44,850 bases of DNA from Acidobacteriota bacterium. Its GTDB lineage: Bacteria > Acidobacteriota > Aminicenantia > UBA2199. Shown here in pieces: positions 13,001 through 19,800 of the stretch. Under the pieces are notes generated by a model. It searched no databases and was not told where the DNA came from. It saw only the letters and a list, made by a program, of their open reading frames with translations. The stretch's first letter is position 1. Each line of letters begins with the position of its first letter. The stretch is from assembly GCA_030837085.1 (NCBI GenBank), contig JAUPLE010000104.1:1-44850 (forward strand), given 5' to 3'. Both the position numbers and the translations under genes were made by a program.

Positions 13001-14319
13001 GCAACCATAACACCTTTTGGTTTTCCCGTAGAACCGGAAGTATACATGATATAGGCCAAATCGTGACTGTCGCATCTCTTTATAATACTCTTTTCTTCCC
13101 GTGATCGAACCTGGTAGATTTTACTTTCATCCAGGTTGACAACAGTAGCAACAGGAAAATCAGTCAACGATTCTTGACGATTGGTTAATAGTACTCTTGC
13201 GTTGCAATCTAAAAGGATTAATCGCTTTCTTTCCAAAGGGTAATCAATATTTATGGGCACATAAACGCCGCCCACTTTCAAAATTCCCAGGATAGCCACT
13301 ATCACTTTACTCGAATTCTCCGCCATTATAATAACGGGATCCCCAAATTTTACCCCTATAAAATGAAGATACGTTGCTAATGCATTAGCATCTCTATTTA
13401 ATCGGCTGTAGGTTACCGTTTCTCCTTCATAGGTAAGCGCCGTTTCATTCGGTTTCAGATTTACCTGTTGGCTGAATATTTCATCGATGGTTTTTTCGGC
13501 AGGGTAGTTGGTACGGGTGTTATTAAAATCCTCCAGTAATTGTTTTTTTTCGTCTTCCGATAGTATGTCAATCGCTGATATCGGAATATCAAGATTAAAA
13601 GTTGCGTTTTCCAATAGAAGCTGAAAATGCCGGATAATCGCCTGGATTGTATGCTTCTCATAGAGCCATGGATTATACTCAACTTTTCCTGCCATATCAC
13701 CTCCAGTGCGCAAAAAAGAAAAAATCATATTGGGCTGGATGGGCAAGATATACTTCCTGTCATGAATATTTTCCAATAAAAGGACCAGGTCGAAAAGCGG
13801 AAACCCTTCTCGGTCCAATGGCATATTCAATTGGAATATCAGGGTTTCAAGGGGATAATTTTGGTGCTGGCTGGCTTCTACGATAGTCTGCCTTACCCGG
13901 TTTAGCAGTAATTCCTTAAAGGTGATATCTCCATCCACTTGATTTCTTAAAGCCAGGATAGTATTGACGAATTTACTCTCACCTTGCTGTTTGAAAATAG
14001 GAGAGCCAATAATAATATCAGTGTTCCCGGTATAACGATAAAGCAGTGCCACCAAGCCAGTCGTTAAGGTTATATAAATCCGATGATCCATTCCTTTGCT
14101 CAATTCCATAACCTGTGCCCCCAGGCGGTGGGAAAATTCAAACTCCACGGTATCCAGATTTTCATTTTCCTGCAACTTTGAAGTTGATTTCGGATAATCG
14201 TAAGGAAAGAAAGTCTTTTGCAAATTACCGGTAAATTTATCTAGCCAATATTTCCCTTCTTTCTCATATTGAACAGCAGCAATGGCTGCTTTCCCTGGAA
14301 TATTTCTCTGGAGTGCCAT
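1045..14319 (-). CDS. Non-ribosomal peptide synthetase, (partial C)-A-T-C-A-T-C-A-T-C-A-T-TE, terminal assembly-line protein
   Basis: 4424-aa ORF; four YTSGSTG/FTSGSTG A3 motifs, four GGHSLKAT T-domain motifs, three complete HHxxxDG C domains, C-terminal GWSLGG thioesterase. Start preceded by AGAGGAAAATCT. Confidence 0.97.
   Translation of the reverse strand: [4424 protein letters not shown]
1051..1880 (-). other. Type I thioesterase domain (product release)
   Basis: [14 protein letters not shown]...[18 protein letters not shown]...LLDAPGP at the C-terminus of the 4424-aa NRPS. Confidence 0.92.
2590..2650. repeat. In-frame palindromic element (GCCTCCGGCGG family) in A domain 8, before the A7 motif
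   Basis: TTGCCTCCGGCGGGTCAGAACCTTTTTGAAAAAAGGTTCCGACACCTCCAAAAACTTC. Confidence 0.8.
3331..3451. repeat. In-frame imperfect inverted repeat inside A domain 8 (A2-A3 loop)
   Basis: Left arm AGAAGGTAAGAGGGTAAGAAGGTAAGAGGGTAAGAAG; right arm TTTCTCACCTTCCCACCTTCCCACGCTCAACTTCTCACCTTCTT. Confidence 0.8.
9121..9190. repeat. In-frame inverted repeat of (T)CATTGGTCATT units in A domain 6, before the A7 motif
   Basis: TGTCATTTGACATTGGTCATTGGAGAAATTGTTATTACTACTAATGACCAATGACGATTGACTAATGGCA. Confidence 0.8.
9866..9985. repeat. Second copy of the same inverted-repeat family inside A domain 6 (A2-A3 loop)
   Basis: GAAGGTAAGAGGGTAAGAACGTAAGAGAGTAAGAAG ... CTTTCTTACCTTCCCACCTTCTCACGCTCAACTTCTCACCTTC. Confidence 0.8.
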
Positions 14320-14499
14320 AGATTTTCCTCTTACTTTTCCCTCAATTTTTTTTCTTATTATATTTTGAAGTCCTGTAGGTTACAAATTGGCGAAAGCCGA
14401 TACGAAGATGAACAAATAGGCAATCTACCGAGTATCAAAACGAGTAGCTTTGAAACTCCGGTCAAAGGGCAATGCAATAAAAATAAAGATAATTCGGAA

Positions 14500-16719
14500 T
14501 TAAAAACGCCACAGGTAACTGGCTTTTAAGAAAAAACCACGCTTAATATTTAGGAGGTCACCCCGCCCATATATCCATTGATTATCCGACCAATCCCTGT
14601 GTTCATAAAGTCCACCGTAACCCACATGGAGCACTGTACCGGGAATTAAAGTGAAAGATGCCAGGAAGTCGGTCAGCAATCGTTTATAATAACTATTGTA
14701 TTGCAGCACTGCCCTGAGAAAGAAATACTTATTAAACTGATAAGTGGTGCGAGAATAATAAATATCGACTTCATATACTTTTTTCTTATCCTTGGAAAAA
14801 TCGGAATAATAGAAATCGAATTCCTGGTTGAGATTTTCATTTGGTTGAAGAATTACTGTAAGCGATCCATCATACCCTTTCCCTTTATATGAAGGTTCTG
14901 CTTCATATAAAATTTTATCTCCATAATTAAGCGTTCCATTTATAGTGAGCCATTTAGTGAATTGAATACCTCCACTGATATATAGCTGGTCCAACCTAAA
15001 AGTTTGGTACTGCCAACTCTCTTTGAGTGTCAAATAATGAAGACCGAGTGTACCCTGTTTAATAAAACTAAAATTCATGCCTATATCTAAAGTGCTATCA
15101 TCCATATTGGTGGTCAGGTCATGTAGATATTGGAATACAATCTTTGGACTGACTATCTTCAGCCAGGAGCGTGATTTCCGCTTCGGATAAATATTATAAG
15201 CAAGAGTTCCATAGCCTTCATTGATGCCGATTCGCTTTAGATAAGCACTATCCATTCTAAAGTTCTTACCGATATGTTCAAAGGCGCCCTGAATTTCCAG
15301 GGGGCGTGTCACGTATGAATACTGAATATTAAAATCAGTGCCGCTGGTGTCCCCTAAGAGAGCAGTATTGGAAAAACTCTGAAGAAGCGAGAAACGTAAT
15401 TTTTGATCTTTAGAAGTCCTATAGGCGAAATCTGCCCCGATCACACGATTATATTCCCCGGCAAATTCACGTCCACTGTAGAGTATACCAACATAGTTGT
15501 CCTGACCAAGACTGTATTTCCCCCTGGCAATACCAAAAAAAGCCTGTTTACCTTCATTCGGATTTACCCCCGAGTCCCAGGTCTGACCTGGCCATTCATC
15601 TCCGGCAGCAAGGAACCCGAAAGAGCTCTTCCCTAAAGATCCGGTTATTTTTGCACCCCAAAAAGGATCCATAATTCGCCTGGTATATACCGGATTAGGT
15701 AAGAAACCGGAGGCCAGGGTAAAAAAGCCAAAAATATCAGACCCTTCCATGAAAAAAGGACGTTTTTCTCTATAAAACAGAGGATAACGACGGTTGACAT
15801 TTATCTGGAAGGCATCGCTTTCCACCTGGCTAAAATCCGGATTGATAGTAATTTCTGATGTTATTGAAGAAGTTAATCCGTACTTCACGCCAAGACTGAA
15901 TTCTGTAAAATCGTCTCTTTTTTGCCATTCCTGGGGACTTTTCCGCTGTTGATTATTACCGACGACTACACATGGCAATAACTCAAGTTTTAGCGGTGTT
16001 TTGAGATTGTGATAGATAATTGGTGTATATGTATTAAATAATCCCTGCCCCGGTTTAACTGAAGGCCAGGCACCAATGATTCCCAGGCGACTGATTTTTC
16101 TAACAAACATTATCCCCATCTTCACCTTTTTAGTTCCCTGAAAACTAATACTACTCAACGGTACAGCCATCTCAATCGTATATCCATCTTCAGTTAATTG
16201 GCCGGCACTTTCCCAAACGAAATCCGGGGCGCCATCGGTCCCTCTCACCGCTGATTCCAGGAAATCTTCCTGGATACCATTGGGATTGACAAAGAAAGTA
16301 TATGCTGTCTGCCTGGCTCCCATTGCATCCAGGGAGATACCTGTCCAGTCGCCGCTAAATATATCATCTCTTTTACAAATGGATGTTTTGACTTTTTTGG
16401 GATCCGGATCAAAACATTTAAAGGCAAAAAAGAGATTTTCACTGTCATAAGCAATCCAAATATGGGTTTTAAAGGGCAAGACTTCGCCATACAGGGGAAT
16501 GTGTGTAATAAAATCTTCCTGCAGTGGTTCAAATTTCCACGCTTCATCATCAAGAATTCCGTCGATTTTAGGTTTTATCGTAACCTTTGAAGGGTTTAGT
16601 AATTGCTCTTCTTTCTGGTTCGCAACGGAAGCCGCCCACATTTTGAATGACCATGAATCAGACAAAAACACAACTTCAACCATTACAAACGTGATAACAA
16701 ACAAAATTAATTTCTTCAT
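14500..16719 (-). CDS. DUF5916-like protein with N-terminal carbohydrate-binding family 9-like domain and predicted C-terminal outer-membrane beta-barrel
   Basis: N-terminal hydrophobic segment, KPKIDGILDDEAWKFEPLQEDF, DPDPKKVKTSICKRDDIFSGDWTGISLDAMGARQTAYTFFVNPNGIQED, NRRYPLFYREKRPFFMEGSDIF, C-terminal aromatic YLWRF. Family assignment from memory of the motif pattern. Confidence 0.85.
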   Translation of the reverse strand: MKKLILFVITFVMVEVVFLSDSWSFKMWAASVANQKEEQLLNPSKVTIKPKIDGILDDEAWKFEPLQEDFITHIPLYGEVLPFKTHIWIAYDSENLFFAFKCFDPDPKKVKTSICKRDDIFSGDWTGISLDAMGARQTAYTFFVNPNGIQEDFLESAVRGTDGAPDFVWESAGQLTEDGYTIEMAVPLSSISFQGTKKVKMGIMFVRKISRLGIIGAWPSVKPGQGLFNTYTPIIYHNLKTPLKLELLPCVVVGNNQQRKSPQEWQKRDDFTEFSLGVKYGLTSSITSEITINPDFSQVESDAFQINVNRRYPLFYREKRPFFMEGSDIFGFFTLASGFLPNPVYTRRIMDPFWGAKITGSLGKSSFGFLAAGDEWPGQTWDSGVNPNEGKQAFFGIARGKYSLGQDNYVGILYSGREFAGEYNRVIGADFAYRTSKDQKLRFSLLQSFSNTALLGDTSGTDFNIQYSYVTRPLEIQGAFEHIGKNFRMDSAYLKRIGINEGYGTLAYNIYPKRKSRSWLKIVSPKIVFQYLHDLTTNMDDSTLDIGMNFSFIKQGTLGLHYLTLKESWQYQTFRLDQLYISGGIQFTKWLTINGTLNYGDKILYEAEPSYKGKGYDGSLTVILQPNENLNQEFDFYYSDFSKDKKKVYEVDIYYSRTTYQFNKYFFLRAVLQYNSYYKRLLTDFLASFTLIPGTVLHVGYGGLYEHRDWSDNQWIYGRGDLLNIKRGFFLKASYLWRF

Positions 16720-16809
16720 TTTGCTACTCCTAATCCTGGTAATTTTAATCTTAATATTTTATCATATTTAATTTTTTTTTACCACCCTTTACATCACAAG
16801 CCCTATTTA

Positions 16810-19800
16810 TCAGAGTTCCCAGGTATTCGCGTCCTCTTCTATAATAGCTGATGATGAAGTGGATAAACGTAGGTCTAATACAATTTCTCTCAATTTTATC
16901 ACCGGTTTTTCCACTACCTGCTCTAAAATATCCAAATAAAACTTTGCAATGTCTTCAATAGTCGATATATTAAAAAGATCAGTAGAATATTGCAGGCGCA
17001 TTTGGATTGAATCAGGTTCATCGGCAGCATAAAGCAATAAATCAAAGTGAGTGATATTAAAACCGGTAAAACCTGAAGATTGTTGACTGATTCTTCGTTT
17101 GCGATCTTCCTCGTTTTCAAGGTCGTTCCCAAAAGCAAAAACTGCATCTACCAGGGGATGCCGCCCCTGTTCCCTTGGCAGATCGAGTTTGTTTACCAAT
17201 TCTTCAAAAGGGTATCCCTGATTCTCATACGCTTTTACTGCTTTTTCTTTGACTTCTTGTAAATATTGAGAAAAGGATTTATCCAGGCCTGGGTTGGTTT
17301 TTATAGGCAGCATATTGACAAAGAAGCCTACAATATTTTCCAGGTCCGTATGGGGCCTCACTGCAGCAACAGTCCCAACCACCAATTCTTCTTGGCCCCC
17401 CAATCTTGCCAGCAACAGTTTGTAAATCGAAAATAAAAACATCATCAACGTAACTTCCAATTTACCGGCCAGTTCTCTTACTTTTGAATTCAACGCACCG
17501 TCAACAGAAAAAGAGATTGAATCTCCCTCAAAACTGAGAACTTTTCCTCTATCATAATCAAGCGGAAGATTCAGTAATGGAATTCTACCTTGATATTCCT
17601 TTAACCAATATTCTTCCTGCAGCCTGACGGATTTTAATTGCGCCTCACTATTCTGCCATTCGGCATAATCTTTATATTGGATTCGTAATGGGGGCAAATC
17701 CCGGCCCTCCATCAAGGTAAAAAATTCCCGCCGCAAAATAATTTGCGAAATCAAGTCAGATATTATATGATGCATATCTATCATCAAAAAATATTTATGC
17801 TCCCCTACAGTTATCAACCCTAAACGGATAAGCGGTGCTTGCGAAAGCTTAAATGGCCTAACAAACTTCCTGAAAATACTTTCTATGCTCTTCAATACCT
17901 GCGCTTCATTATCACCCTCTTCTAAATGAAAGTATTCGAGTTTAAAATCCACTTGCTGTGTTTCATGGATTCTCTGTACCGGTTTTTCATCGATAATTTC
18001 AAAGGATGTTCGGAAACTTTCATGGCGATCTAATATTCGCGGGATCACCTGTTCCAGTTTTTTTTCATTTATACCTGTTACCAGTTCCAGGGAAACCACC
18101 TGGGGTACATTATATACGGTGCTCTCCAGCTCCATTTGTTGTAAGATAAATAATCGTTTTTGTGCTGAGGACAGGACGTAATACTCTTTTTTTTCTACAG
18201 GCTCCAATGATACATAGCGATATTCATTAGTACCAATCAATCCTTTTATAAGCTGTCCCAGTTCTCTAATGGTCGGTGCGCTAAATAAATGTTCCATTGA
18301 TAACTTTAGATTAAATTCCTTTTGTATCTTAGCGGCCTGTACAGAGACTTTTATTGAATGCCCCCCCAACTGGAAGAAGTTGTGATCGATACCAATATCG
18401 CGTTTTTCAATTTCTAATACCTGGGACCATATTCGGGCCAGCTTCTCCTCTATTTCATCACGGGGCGAAATGAATCCCCCGCGTATTTCAGGTACTGGTA
18501 AAGCGTTCCTATTGATTTTCCCGTTTGGAGTTAATGGTATCTTTTCTATTGAAATAAAATATGAGGGGATCATGTATGCGGGTAATTTTGTACTTAAAAA
18601 TGTTTTTAAGTCAACTTCATGAAGCTTTTCCCTGGAGATAATATATGCGCATAAATATTTCCCGGAATTACTTGCCCCGCGAATTACAGATTCATCCCTT
18701 GTAATAACCACTGTTTCTTTAATTTTCTCATGCTTCAGTAGTTGAGCTTCTATTTCCCCTAACTCAAACCGGTATCCTCTTATTTTTACCTGGTGATCTA
18801 CCCTACCTAAAAACTCGATATTACCGTCTTCCAACCACCTGGCCAAGTCACCGGTTTTATATAATTTTGAATGATGAATGATGGATGAATGATAAAAATT
18901 GCTAAATTTTTCAGCGGTTAAGAGCGGATTATTTAGATAACCCCTGGTTATCCCGGCGCCAGCAATATGCATTTCACCGGTGACTCCAATGGGTACAATT
19001 TTTTGAGAAGAGTTCAGTATATATACCCCAACATTGGAGATGGGTTTCCCTATAATACTTGTATTTCCCGGGCTTAAAGCGGTATTGGCTGCGGCAGTTA
19101 CAGTACCTTCAGTGGGACCATATTCATTAACATGAACCAAATTGGCATTCAATTCACGGCTTTTAATTAATAGGTTCCCCCACGTTCTTTCCCCGGCCAA
19201 CACCACGAAACGGAAAGTTACAAGGTTACCCGTCTCTGCTGCGTCCAGCATTGCATCATACATTCCTGGCACCAGGCTGATATTGGTAACACACCTCAAT
19301 TTAATAACTTTATTTATGTATTTGTAATCTAACCTCTTGGATTCGGGAATATACAAAAGCATCCCACCTGAACATAAGCTGGAATAAAAATTGGATCCAA
19401 AACCGTCAAAACAATAAGAAAGTAACTGGAGTGTGACATCCCTGATCGTATAATGATATGTTTTAAGTCTCCAGTATATATAGTTGACAAGCCCCCGATG
19501 TTCTATGAGAGAACCTTTAGGTTTACCGGTGGTTCCCGATGTATAAATAATATAAGCGAGGTTACTCGGGGTGCAAGTTGTACCAGGTACATCATGGTTA
19601 TCATTCTCCCCAGCATACCCTGATAAATCGATATTGCATAGTGAAATAGTTTCCATGGATTTACCAGAGAAAACTCCATGGGGATATCCCCGAAATGGCA
19701 CATCGGTTAATAATATTTTTATATTGCTATCCGAGATGATGTAATTTTTCCGCTCTTCCGGGTAATCCGGGTCTAAGGGTAGGTAGGCGCCTCCCGCCTT

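Noticed and set aside
16720-16809. Possible internal promoter in the spacer upstream of the DUF5916-like gene
   Set aside because: The region is AT-rich, but no convincing -35/-10 pair could be supported by eye.
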